DNA from: Planctomycetota bacterium
GTDB lineage: Bacteria; Planctomycetota; Planctomycetia; Planctomycetales; Planctomycetaceae
Reading direction: 5' to 3'
Assembly: GCA_019347905.1 (NCBI GenBank)
Contig: JAHWKJ010000004.1
Coordinates: 1 to 36,424 of the forward strand
Length of the DNA stretch: 36,424 bases
The translations under genes and the position numbers were made by a program. This document shows positions 7,319-15,478 of the stretch, in pieces. Numbering within the stretch: the first letter of the stretch is position 1; each line of letters begins with the position of its first letter. Under the pieces are notes generated by a model. It worked only from the letters and a program-made list of their open reading frames with translations, did no database searches and was not told where the DNA came from.

Positions 7319-8443
7319 ATGGCCAAACAACGTCCCAGCTCCACGCCGGAAATCAACTGGAACGTGGCGTCCTTTCGCGCGGCCTGCGCGGAATGGAAGG
7401 TCAAGGGGGTGGCGGAGAGGGTGCTGCTGTTGTCGACTCTCGACGCGGCCGCGGTCGAGGAGCTCCAGCGACGTCGCGTCGTGGAGCGAGTCGAACGTGT
7501 CCGCAAGGACGCAGACGGCCGCCGCGACGCGCGGGGCCTGGTGCGCGTCGAGATCGACACGACCCAGCGTCGCCTGGCCGGCTGGCTCGATTGTGCGCCG
7601 TCGGCCCTCGATCGTGCTCTGGCACGGCTGGAGGCACTGGGACTGGCCGCACGAGGCCGCTCGTCGACTGGCACGCGAATTGAACTCCGGGTCTCGGAGC
7701 TGTTCGAACCTCCGCCGCCCCCGCGCCCCACTGGGGCATCGCTCCCGAAAGAGGCTCCGGAAGACGGTGCGGACGCCGCGCGTCTTCCGGCCAGCCAGCA
7801 GGTGGGCGCCCACTCCGAAAAGGTGGGCGCCCACTCCGAAAAGGTGGGCGCCCACTCCGAAAAAGTGGGCGCCCACCTCGAAAACACCGAGGATTTTGAT
7901 GGTGGGCGCCCACCAAGGGCGCCCACCCACGTACGTACGTGTTTTAAAGAGAAGTCTTTAAGACACGTACACGTACGTGGGGAGGGGCGCCCACCAGACG
8001 CAGGTGGGCGCGAGCGACAGCCATCCGGGTGGCGAGAAGCCTCCGACGCCGCGAGTCTTTCGAATCCTCGCGACTGTCAGCGGCTGTGGCGGATTGTGGT
8101 GGCCGCGGGCTGGCTGGCGGAGAGCGAGCAGGGCCGGCTGCGGTTCTTCGCCGCGTGCGCGTGCTGCCGTCGGGCAGAGCGGCCTAAAGCAGCACTGACG
8201 AGCCTCGTGAAGCGCCGCCGCTGGGAATTGCTCACGAACGAGGATGACGACTGGGCGCGCGAGGCGATCCGGTCGATCGACTTCCCGGCGCGACCGTCCG
8301 ACGTCGAGGACAATGTCCGGCGGATGGGCGAATCCCTGCGGCTCCCCGAGGTCGAAGACGACACCGCGCGCCTGAAGGCCGCGGCTCTGCGCCGGATGGC
8401 CGAGTCTCCGATGTTCCGCGAGTACCTGGAGGGCGGACAGTGA
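7319..8443 (+). CDS. Putative replication initiator, lambda-O-like organisation (N-terminal winged HTH, iteron-encoded linker, C-terminal domain)
   Basis: wHTH-like RRLAGWLDCAPSALDRALARLEALGLAARG; linker VGAHSEKVGAHSEKVGAHSEKVGAH from the iteron DNA; distinct C-terminal domain. Confidence 0.65.
   Translation: MAKQRPSSTPEINWNVASFRAACAEWKVKGVAERVLLLSTLDAAAVEELQRRRVVERVERVRKDADGRRDARGLVRVEIDTTQRRLAGWLDCAPSALDRALARLEALGLAARGRSSTGTRIELRVSELFEPPPPPRPTGASLPKEAPEDGADAARLPASQQVGAHSEKVGAHSEKVGAHSEKVGAHLENTEDFDGGRPPRAPTHVRTCFKEKSLRHVHVRGEGRPPDAGGRERQPSGWREASDAASLSNPRDCQRLWRIVVAAGWLAESEQGRLRFFAACACCRRAERPKAALTSLVKRRRWELLTNEDDDWAREAIRSIDFPARPSDVEDNVRRMGESLRLPEVEDDTARLKAAALRRMAESPMFREYLEGGQ
7801..7884 (+). 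repeat. Four 21-bp iterons, candidate replication origin
   Basis: GGTGGGCGCCCACTCCGAAAA at 7801-7821, 7822-7842, 7843-7863; variant AGTGGGCGCCCACCTCGAAAA at 7864-7884; each has a GTGGGCGCCCAC palindrome. Confidence 0.9.
7901..8011 (+). repeat. Degenerate iteron cores flanking an AT-rich hyphenated dyad
   Basis: GGTGGGCGCCCACC 7901-7914; GGGCGCCCACCC 7917-7928; dyad CACGTACGTACGTGTTTTAAAGA-gaag-TCTTTAAGACACGTACACGTACGTG 7928-7979; GGGCGCCCACC about 7985-7995; GGTGGGCGC about 8003-8011. Confidence 0.85.
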
Positions 8444-8724
8444 GCGTGGTGCAGCGGACACTGGCGGGCGACCGCTGGCGGCGAGCGGTCGACGAGATCT
8501 GCAGCGGCAGCGATGCCCGGGCCCAAGTACTCAAGCTCCTCCGCCGTCGGCTGGGCGACGCGCTCATGTGGTGGTACTTCGGCGGCTCGTACACCCGCGT
8601 CGTCGTCGAGGATGTGCAGGTGAGGATCGCCACGCCCGGCGTGCTTGTGCCTTTGATCCGCCGGCATTGCGTGGCGGCCCTGGCTGAGGCCGGCTGGAAC
8701 GTCAGCGTGGAGGGCGCATGGTGA
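8440..8724 (+). CDS. Hypothetical protein
   Basis: 94 aa, 4-nt overlap with 7319-8443. Confidence 0.65.
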   Translation: MSVVQRTLAGDRWRRAVDEICSGSDARAQVLKLLRRRLGDALMWWYFGGSYTRVVVEDVQVRIATPGVLVPLIRRHCVAALAEAGWNVSVEGAW

Positions 8725-9035
8725 GTGACAGGTTCAACGACTCGCGGGAGCGGGAGGAGTTCATCCGCGAGCTGAAGAGTTCATTGCCGCCGGCCGCGCG
8801 GCAGGAATTCGGCGAGATCGAGCAGTATATCCTGCTCGCGTCGCTCGTCGTGTGTGGCCTGACCCGGTACCCGCCGGTCAGTGGCGATCCGCACGGCGAG
8901 CGCTGCAGCGGCGACATGGTCTGCGACGCCTGCGGCCAAACGTACTTCAAGCACCCGATGGACTGGCGGGTGATCGGCTACGGCGACGTGCCCTTCCTCA
9001 ATGTGCTGTGCGATGGCCGGCGGGTGAAGCTATGA
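8718..9035 (+). CDS. Hypothetical protein with Cys pair
   Basis: CSGDMVCDACGQTYFKHP; overlaps its neighbours as in an operon. Confidence 0.65.
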   Translation: MVSDRFNDSREREEFIRELKSSLPPAARQEFGEIEQYILLASLVVCGLTRYPPVSGDPHGERCSGDMVCDACGQTYFKHPMDWRVIGYGDVPFLNVLCDGRRVKL

Positions 9036-9199
9036 CGCCCGAACTGATGGAACTGCTCGACCAGCTCGCGAGGCTCTCGCGGGACCAATGCGTGGATCAA
9101 CGCCTGTACGGCGTCGATCGACGCGCCGAGATCGCACTGGCGCAGGCACTCGACACTCTCAAGGAGACTGGTGATGGCGACGACAACACGGAAGCGTAA
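9032..9199 (+). CDS. Small hypothetical protein (55 aa)
   Basis: MTPELMELLDQLARLSRDQCVDQRLYGVDRRAEIALAQALDTLKE; ATGA overlap. Confidence 0.5.
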   Translation: MTPELMELLDQLARLSRDQCVDQRLYGVDRRAEIALAQALDTLKETGDGDDNTEA

Positions 9200-11321
9200 A
9201 CGCAAAGGCACGGAGAGCACGGAGACTAAGCCGGCGGCTGCCGGGCCGGCGGTCGTCGGACTCGTCAATGGCCGCAAGGCCTGGCGGTGCGACGTGTGCG
9301 GGGCCGCCTGGCCGGAAGATCGGCCGAGCTGCCTCACGGACGGCGGGAAGTGCCCGGGGATGCGGCCCGGACTGTTGCCGTTGGAACTGGCGATGCTCGC
9401 CGCGCTGGAGCCGGCGCCCGGCGAGACGCTCAAGTGGGCCGAGTTGGCGGAGCGCGGTGCGTCAGACGAAGAAATCGGCGAGTTCGTGCGGATCGTGCTG
9501 AACGCCCAGGGAGTCGGCGTTGCGTATTCCGGAGAAGGCGCGCTGTGGTGGAACGGCACGTGCATCAGCGGCGGCCGGTGGCTGAGCCTCTGGTTCGAGC
9601 CCGAGATTGGCGATCGACGCGGTGTGCACCCCGACGAACGCGATCCGGAGCCGCCGGCGGACCTCGAAGGCGACGCCGTGATCGCCGCTGTCCGCGGGCT
9701 GTTCGCAATTCCGCCGGCGGCGGCTGGCTCTCAACCCTCCAACGGACAAGCTGCAAAATCGGGGGCGAAAACATCCCGCAAAACATCCCGCGGGAAGGTG
9801 ATGGGGGCGGCGACGGTCGCGGCCGGCGCCGTGTGGCTGCCGGTCGAGCTGATCGATCCTTCGCCGTACCAGCCGCGGCGGCACTTCGACGAGGCGAAGC
9901 TCAAGAGTCTGGGCAAATCGCTTCGCGACGACGGGCAGGCCCAGGCCTGCCAGGTACGCCCGAAGCCGGACGGGCGGTACGAGCTGATCGAAGGTGAGCG
10001 CCGGCTCCGCGCGGTCAAGCTGGAGGGCCTGCCGACGCTGAAGTGCGACATCGAGGAGATCGACGACGCCACGGCCATCCGCCGCTGCGGCGCCGCGAAC
10101 CTCGAACGCGAGCAGCTCAACAAGATCGAGGAAATCCGCTGGTACCGCACGCTCCTCGATCACGGTGTCTTCCCGAAGCAGAAGGACCTGGCGAAGAAGC
10201 TCGGCATCAAGGAAGCGAGCCTGTCCAATCTGCTGCGGCTGCTCGACCTGCCGCAGGCCACGCAGGACCTCATTTCTCAAGAAAAGTTGACGGCCACGGC
10301 CGCTCGGTATCTCGTCCCATTCAAGGACCGGCCGGCCGTGCTCGATCGCGTGGCCAAGTCACTGGCCTCCTATCGGAGGCCGGCCGGCGTCGAAGACGCG
10401 AAGCACGAGATCGGCCAGGCCCTCCGCAGCGTTGCCCGTCCACTGGAGGGCTGGGGATACGCCGAACGCAAAGGCCGCCGAGACTGGATTGAGGTTGCGC
10501 TCTCGAAGACGGACCGCGACCGCGCCGATCTCGACGTCGTTGAGTTCGATCGCGAGAAGTTCGCGATGAACGTCAAGCTGTGGGAGGAACTGCAGGCCAA
10601 GGGCGAAGCCCGGCGGAAGAAGGCGCAGTCCAGCCGCGGCTCGAAGGCCGGCGGCGGCCGCGTGGTCAATGTCGACTCGGCGGCGGACGACGCGGCCGCA
10701 CGGCGCGAGAAGGTGAAGCAGAAGCGGGAGCAGTGGCAGAAGAAGCTCTACCGCTGGAAACTCCGCTGGCTCCAGGAGCGGAGCGTGGAGCGTCTCGCGC
10801 AGGCGGGCCCGGAAATCGTGCTGAAGCTGGTCGCGTTCTTCGCCCTGAGGCCTGGTCACACGGAGCGCGCCATCAGCCTGCGGTCGATCGTGACTGCTGC
10901 CGGCGGCAAGACGCCGTCGCGAAAGGCGGGCACTTGGCTCAATGAGCTCGACTCGTGGGCGGCGCTGTCGTCGATCGAGCCGAAGCAACTGCCGTCGTTG
11001 GCGGTCGAGGCGCTGAGCGTGTGGCTGCGGCATGACTTCGAGCGATCGAGTGCCGACGTGCGGCCGGCCGACATCGAGCGGATCAGCGGCGAGCTGGGGG
11101 TTGACCTCCAACGGGACTGGAAGCTCAGCCGCGACTACCTCGAACTCTACACGACCGAAAGCCTGCATGGCCTCGCGAAGGAGTGGAGCCTCGAGGGCTG
11201 GCTATTGGGCCGCCCGAAGCGTGCCGACGTGATCGACGGCATCCTCAGCGCGAACGGTCAAATCGAGAAGAAGGTGCGCTGCCCCAGGGAATTGCTGCAG
11301 CTCAAGGCGGTGCGGCTGTGA
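9171..11321 (+). CDS. ParB/Spo0J-family protein with N-terminal Zn-ribbon and long C-terminal extension
   Basis: LIDPSPYQPRRHFDEAKLKSLGKSLRDDGQAQACQVRPKPDGRYELIEGERRLRAVKLEGLPTLKC...AANLEREQLNKIEEIRWYRTLLD...QKDLAKKLGIKEASLSNLLRLLDLP is a clear ParB N-terminal domain plus HTH. Confidence 0.9.
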   Translation: MMATTTRKRKRKGTESTETKPAAAGPAVVGLVNGRKAWRCDVCGAAWPEDRPSCLTDGGKCPGMRPGLLPLELAMLAALEPAPGETLKWAELAERGASDEEIGEFVRIVLNAQGVGVAYSGEGALWWNGTCISGGRWLSLWFEPEIGDRRGVHPDERDPEPPADLEGDAVIAAVRGLFAIPPAAAGSQPSNGQAAKSGAKTSRKTSRGKVMGAATVAAGAVWLPVELIDPSPYQPRRHFDEAKLKSLGKSLRDDGQAQACQVRPKPDGRYELIEGERRLRAVKLEGLPTLKCDIEEIDDATAIRRCGAANLEREQLNKIEEIRWYRTLLDHGVFPKQKDLAKKLGIKEASLSNLLRLLDLPQATQDLISQEKLTATAARYLVPFKDRPAVLDRVAKSLASYRRPAGVEDAKHEIGQALRSVARPLEGWGYAERKGRRDWIEVALSKTDRDRADLDVVEFDREKFAMNVKLWEELQAKGEARRKKAQSSRGSKAGGGRVVNVDSAADDAAARREKVKQKREQWQKKLYRWKLRWLQERSVERLAQAGPEIVLKLVAFFALRPGHTERAISLRSIVTAAGGKTPSRKAGTWLNELDSWAALSSIEPKQLPSLAVEALSVWLRHDFERSSADVRPADIERISGELGVDLQRDWKLSRDYLELYTTESLHGLAKEWSLEGWLLGRPKRADVIDGILSANGQIEKKVRCPRELLQLKAVRL

Positions 11322-11590
11322 AGTTCCGCGAGTGGATGAATCGGCCTGTGAGCCGAATCGCCCTGACTCTGCACGTGGTGTTGTGGCTGGTGTACTGCGG
11401 CTGGATGTTGACCATGCGGGTCTACCCGCCCTTCGTCGCATCGATCTGGTCACTCGGAATGTTCGCCGCCGGCGTCGGGATCGCCGAACGCCGCGGCGCC
11501 GACGCGGCCGCGGCGATCGCCTGCATGCTGTTCCTGGTCAACGCCACCGTCATCTGCACGTGGCTGTGCATCCACTGGTGGGTCGTATGA
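11318..11590 (+). CDS. Small integral membrane protein (GTG start)
   Basis: About three hydrophobic segments; GTGA overlap with ParB stop. Confidence 0.6.
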   Translation: MKFREWMNRPVSRIALTLHVVLWLVYCGWMLTMRVYPPFVASIWSLGMFAAGVGIAERRGADAAAAIACMLFLVNATVICTWLCIHWWVV

Positions 11591-12078
11591 GCCGCTACGC
11601 CGCCGAGACCAGCGTGCCCATCGAGCGCAGCCGCGCGGAGATCGAGGGGATTCTCCGCCGCTACGGGGCCGACGGCTTCCGGTACGGCTGGGCCGACCGC
11701 GAGCAGCGGCGCGTCGAGCAGATCGAGTTCACCGTGCACGAACGGCTGATCCGCTTCACGCTCATCATGCCCAGCCAGCACGATCCCGAATTCGCCCGCA
11801 CGCCGGCCCGCGGCCATCGTCGCAGCGACAAAGACCGCATCCGCGCCTGGGACCAGGGCTGTCGCCAGCGGTGGCGCGCGCTGGCCCTGTGCATCAAAGC
11901 CAAGCTGGAAGCCGTCGAGTGCGGCATCTCGGAGTTTGAGAGCGAGTTCATGGCCCAGATCGTCGATCCCGGCAGCGGCCGCACGGTCGGCGAGATCATG
12001 CGGCCGCAGATCGCCCAGCGCTACGCCGGCATCGACGCCCGCCTCTCACTGCCCGGACTTCCGGCCCCGGAGGAATGA
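11587..12078 (+). CDS. Hypothetical phage protein
   Basis: MSRYAAETSVPIERSRAEIEGILRRYGADGFRYGWADREQRRVEQIEFTVHERLIRFTLIMP; ATGA overlap. Confidence 0.65.
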   Translation: MSRYAAETSVPIERSRAEIEGILRRYGADGFRYGWADREQRRVEQIEFTVHERLIRFTLIMPSQHDPEFARTPARGHRRSDKDRIRAWDQGCRQRWRALALCIKAKLEAVECGISEFESEFMAQIVDPGSGRTVGEIMRPQIAQRYAGIDARLSLPGLPAPEE

Positions 12079-12347
12079 TGATCTGCCCCGATTACACGGC
12101 GGAGGACGCCCGCCAGCGGTGGGGCGCTCCGGAACGCGTGGGGACGGATGCCGTCGAGCGGACGTGCCCGTGGTGCGCCTCGTGGCTGCGGAAGAAGAAC
12201 CGCTCCGAAGGGCCGTTCGCGAGAGTCGTGGAGTGCGTCAACCTGGTCTGCCCGCTGCTGCCGACGGGTGGATGTTATTGGGAGCCCTGGCCCAAAGGTT
12301 GGACGGCCGAGAACAAGGCGGCGTGGAGTCGGGGCGTCGGGCAATGA
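12075..12347 (+). CDS. Hypothetical Zn-binding protein
   Basis: CPWCASWLRKK...CVNLVCPLLPTGGC; overlapping start and stop. Confidence 0.6.
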   Translation: MMICPDYTAEDARQRWGAPERVGTDAVERTCPWCASWLRKKNRSEGPFARVVECVNLVCPLLPTGGCYWEPWPKGWTAENKAAWSRGVGQ

Positions 12348-12679
12348 CGCGTACAAAGGCGAAGCGCATCCGCGGGAAGCTCGCGTATCCGTGCAAACAC
12401 TGCACGCGGCTGTCGGTGCACCTGGTCGATCGACGGCACAAGGAGTCGCTGTGCCGGCGGTGCTTCCGCAAGTTGCGCAACGCGCTCACCCGCAGCGTCG
12501 TCGGGCTTATCGCCGGCGACGCCCGTTGCGAGCACTGCGGCCGCTCCTACACGCGCGACTTTTTCCGGAACTGGAACACGGACCAGGAGACTGTCGACCT
12601 CGCGGCGTGCGGCTGCGTCGTCTGTCGGGCGTGCGTGGAGCGCGAGTCCCCGTGTCCGCGCCAACACCGACCGGACTGA
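12344..12679 (+). CDS. Hypothetical double Zn-finger protein
   Basis: CKHC...CRRC and CEHC...CGCVVCRAC; ATGA overlap. Confidence 0.6.
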   Translation: MTRTKAKRIRGKLAYPCKHCTRLSVHLVDRRHKESLCRRCFRKLRNALTRSVVGLIAGDARCEHCGRSYTRDFFRNWNTDQETVDLAACGCVVCRACVERESPCPRQHRPD

Positions 12680-12698
12680 TCGTCCCGAGGTTTGTGTG

Positions 12699-12941
12699 AT
12701 GGATAAATACCTGCTGCGCAAACGCATCATTCGTCGGCTGCAAACGATGCGGCGCGACCTGCGGGACACGATCGCCATGAAAGAGTCGTGGAACGACAAC
12801 CGCCCCGATGAAATGCCGTTTGACGTGGGTTGGGAAAAGACGGTGCTGCGGTACGTCGAGAAGTCACTTGAGGCGTGGGCCATCGATGACATCGCGGCCG
12901 TCAACCACTGGATGGGGAAGATGAACGAGGCCACGCGATGA
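12699..12941 (+). CDS. Hypothetical protein
   Basis: 80 aa from MDKYLLRKRIIRRL. Confidence 0.6.
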   Translation: MDKYLLRKRIIRRLQTMRRDLRDTIAMKESWNDNRPDEMPFDVGWEKTVLRYVEKSLEAWAIDDIAAVNHWMGKMNEATR

Positions 12942-13132
12942 AAGTCCGGCTGCTGTTTCCGGAGTCCGATCCACGCCGCTGCGTCGTGTGTTACCGCTTC
13001 CTGCGTGGGGAGCGATCGCGCGCCCGTCGCGTCTGCTGTCGTTGTGCTGCGGAATGGGAGCGGAGCTGCTGGTGGGCGGCCGGGCGGTGGGAACGACTGA
13101 TCGACCTCGGTTGCATGGAAAGGGTGAAATGA
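12938..13132 (+). CDS. Small Cys-rich hypothetical protein
   Basis: CVVCYRFLRGERSRARRVCCRC; ATGA overlap. Confidence 0.55.
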   Translation: MKVRLLFPESDPRRCVVCYRFLRGERSRARRVCCRCAAEWERSCWWAAGRWERLIDLGCMERVK

Positions 13133-13335
13133 TTGTTGTGCGATTCCTTGTGTGGCTCGTCTTGTCGGGCGCGTGGCTGTTGGGTCTGGCGGCCATCAAC
13201 GATCTATTCGTGCTGGCCGTCGCGGCGCCGGTCGTCGTGGGTCACTACCTGGGCCTGCCGGCGCTGGTCGGGATCTTGGCGCTGGGCTTCGTCCCGCCGA
13301 TGGTGCTCGGGACCTGGCTCCTGAGGGACGACTGA
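13129..13335 (+). CDS. Small membrane protein (two TM segments)
   Basis: MIVVRFLVWLVLSGAWLLGLAAINDLFVLAVAAPVVVGHYLGLPALVGILALGFVPPMVLGTWLL; ATGA overlap. Confidence 0.55.
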   Translation: MIVVRFLVWLVLSGAWLLGLAAINDLFVLAVAAPVVVGHYLGLPALVGILALGFVPPMVLGTWLLRDD

Positions 13336-13362
13336 GCCGTTCGCCGCGATTTCCGGATTCTT

Positions 13363-13413
13363 GAAAAACATCTATAGATTTTCGTTGACGCCGACGAAAA
13401 ACATCTATAGATT
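13363..13413 (+). promoter_or_regulatory. Paired operator-like direct repeats overlapping a possible promoter
   Basis: GAAAAACATCTATAGATT at 13363-13380 and 13396-13413 (33 bp apart), each with palindrome ATCTATAGAT; TTGACG at 13385 as possible -35. Confidence 0.7.
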
Positions 13414-13451
13414 ATCCGGTGTCGCGGCTGAACGTCAGCCGCAAGCAAAGT

Positions 13452-13482
13452 GGCCCCCGCGAGGCGGCAACCTCCGGGGGCC
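13452..13482 (+). promoter_or_regulatory. Leader hairpin
   Basis: GGCCCCCG ... CGGGGGCC upstream of RBS AAAGGAG and the 13512 start. Confidence 0.5.
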
Positions 13483-13511
13483 GGCAGAACCCTACAAAGG
13501 AGAGTCCTGCA

Positions 13512-14195
13512 ATGACGAGCGTAAAGTTCTACGACCTGGTCGAAAAGTGCACGGACCGCCACGGCCTCAACCGGCTGTACGTCGCGGTGTCCGAGTGGCA
13601 CAACCGCGTCGAGTGCACGTGCGGAACCGGCCGCGTCCCGCTGGAAGCGCTCCGCGACGCGCTGTCCGTCGCGGAAGGTACTCTCGACGTGCTGCGCAAG
13701 CACGTGGCCGACGCCCACATGATGTACGACGCGCAGACGCCCGACGCAGACGGCATCCGCGCTTGTCACGCCCAGATCGCCCGGTGGGTGCAGAACAGGT
13801 TTCGCCCGTTCGCGGCGCAGCTCGACGCCAGCGCTGAGGAGTTCGAGAGCGCCCACACCGAGGCGGGCGTGAAGAGCACCTACATCGCCCACTGGGTCGA
13901 TAAGGTCGTCCCCACTCCGAGCGATTACGACGACGAGGCCTACGAGCGGCTGCCGCGGGATTGGTGGATCGATCGCATCGCCGAGGTCAGCGAGCACGGC
14001 ATCACGCTCGTGCGGGTGGCCGGATCGACAAAGCTTAAGCCGTGGAATCCCACCAAGCATCTGGTGCCGTTCTCCGAAGCCGTCACCGCGACGGACCCGG
14101 ACCTTGGCCGCCTCAGCTTTGAGGCCACCAGCGACGATGAAGCCGTCGCTCACCTGCTGGCCAGCGTCCGCGACCTGCCGCCGGCCATCGCCTGA
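13512..14195 (+). CDS. Hypothetical protein
   Basis: MTSVKFYDLVEKCTDRHGLNRLYVAVSEWHN..., good RBS AAAGGAG, 227 aa. Confidence 0.7.
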   Translation: MTSVKFYDLVEKCTDRHGLNRLYVAVSEWHNRVECTCGTGRVPLEALRDALSVAEGTLDVLRKHVADAHMMYDAQTPDADGIRACHAQIARWVQNRFRPFAAQLDASAEEFESAHTEAGVKSTYIAHWVDKVVPTPSDYDDEAYERLPRDWWIDRIAEVSEHGITLVRVAGSTKLKPWNPTKHLVPFSEAVTATDPDLGRLSFEATSDDEAVAHLLASVRDLPPAIA

Positions 14196-14297
14196 ATCAC
14201 CCACACCCGAGCCGTCGGCAACGCCCAATCAAGAGGGTGGCGGTCGTAGAGACCCACCGGCGGCGCGGGCCCTTTTTTCTCAACCGGAGACTCACCG

Positions 14298-15221
14298 ATG
14301 CCGCGCTGGTGGCCCTTCGGCAAGGAGGCCACCGGACTGACGCTGAAGGAGGCACTCGACTTGTACTTTGAATATGCGGTCGGCCTCGCGCCGCGCACGC
14401 AGCGCAACATGCGCAGCCGCATCAGCCAGTGGGAGAAGCGCGGCGGCGAAATGCGCGTCGCGCGGATCACCGAGCGGGACTTCCGCCGCTTCCGCGAGCG
14501 GTGCCTGGCCGAAGGCTTGCGAGCCTACACCATCGAGGTGACGCTCAACGCGGTCTACACCGTGCTTCGGCACTGCGGGCCGGCGTCGATTGCGCCACAC
14601 GGTCGCGGGATCCTGAAGACGATTCCCGCCAAGGGCCGGCGGCTCAAGATCGCATTCGCGCAGAAGCCGACGCCTTCGCTCGCCGATCTGTCCCGTGTCT
14701 ACGAGTTGGCGGACATGGCGTGGTATCCGCAGACGCACCTTGCGCCGGAGGTGTGGGTCCGGGGCCTGCTCGTGATCGCGTACAACACGGCACTGCGGCT
14801 GTCCGACCTCTTGCGGCTGCGCTGGGAGCATGTGCGGCTGAGCGATCAGGCGATCAAGCTCGCGGCGAAGAAGACCGGGAAGGAACAGTGGCTGCCGATC
14901 AACGCGACGCTCGCGCGGCACCTCGAAGCGCTGCGCGGAGGCGACGAGCGAGTGCTCCCGCTCGACTGCCAGCAGTTCGACCACCTCCGCCGGCAGCTCT
15001 ACACGATCTGCGATGCCGCCGGCGTGGAGCGGTTCGCACCGCAGGGGATTCGCCGGAGGTCGGCGACTGAGTACGAGCGCGTTAGCCCCGGCGCTGGTGG
15101 TCTGATTTTGGGCCACACTTTGCGCTCCATGACCTTTGCGCACTACGTCCAATCGCTCGACGTGCTGCAGCCTGCCGCCGACAAGCTGCCACAACCGGAG
15201 GCGTTCCTGAAGAAACCGTAA
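14298..15221 (+). CDS. Second tyrosine recombinase
   Basis: SAM-like N-terminus, TALRLSDLLRLRWEHV, AAKKTGKEQWLPI, box II FAPQGIRRRSATEY (Q at His position), LGHTLRSMTFAHYVQSLDVL. Confidence 0.85.
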   Translation: MPRWWPFGKEATGLTLKEALDLYFEYAVGLAPRTQRNMRSRISQWEKRGGEMRVARITERDFRRFRERCLAEGLRAYTIEVTLNAVYTVLRHCGPASIAPHGRGILKTIPAKGRRLKIAFAQKPTPSLADLSRVYELADMAWYPQTHLAPEVWVRGLLVIAYNTALRLSDLLRLRWEHVRLSDQAIKLAAKKTGKEQWLPINATLARHLEALRGGDERVLPLDCQQFDHLRRQLYTICDAAGVERFAPQGIRRRSATEYERVSPGAGGLILGHTLRSMTFAHYVQSLDVLQPAADKLPQPEAFLKKP

Positions 15222-15243
15222 ACCCGCACTCACGGAGGTGCCG

Positions 15244-15474
15244 ATGATGGCGATGGGGGACACCGCGCGCGCACGGACGGCGGAAGTGGCGCAGCTCAAT
15301 ATCTCGATCCCGGCCGATTGGCTGGATGCCTTCAAACGCGCGGCGGACGCGGCTGGCGTGCCGCTCTCGCAGTGGATTCGCGCCGCGTGCGCCGCCAAGC
15401 TGCCGGCGCAAGAACGCCGCCAGCTTTCCGACCCCACGCCCCGCGGCCGGCCGCGGAAGCCCCGCAAGAGCTGA
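15244..15474 (+). CDS. Ribbon-helix-helix-type regulator
   Basis: QLNISIPADWLDAFKRAADAAGVPLSQWIRAACAAKL; RBS CACGGAGG. Confidence 0.6.
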   Translation: MMAMGDTARARTAEVAQLNISIPADWLDAFKRAADAAGVPLSQWIRAACAAKLPAQERRQLSDPTPRGRPRKPRKS

Positions 15475-15478
15475 ATGC

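Noticed and set aside
7801-7884. CRISPR-like tandem repeats
   Set aside because: 21-bp contiguous repeats without unique spacers, inside an ORF; fits iterons, not CRISPR.
7304-7930. Minus-strand ORF with VGAHLFGVGAHLFGVGAH repeats
   Set aside because: Antisense reading of the palindromic iterons inside ORF 7319-8443; the repeat peptide is a consequence of DNA symmetry.
14236-14280. Possible terminator ending in CCCTTTTTT before the second recombinase
   Set aside because: T-run present but I could not pair a convincing stem directly abutting it.
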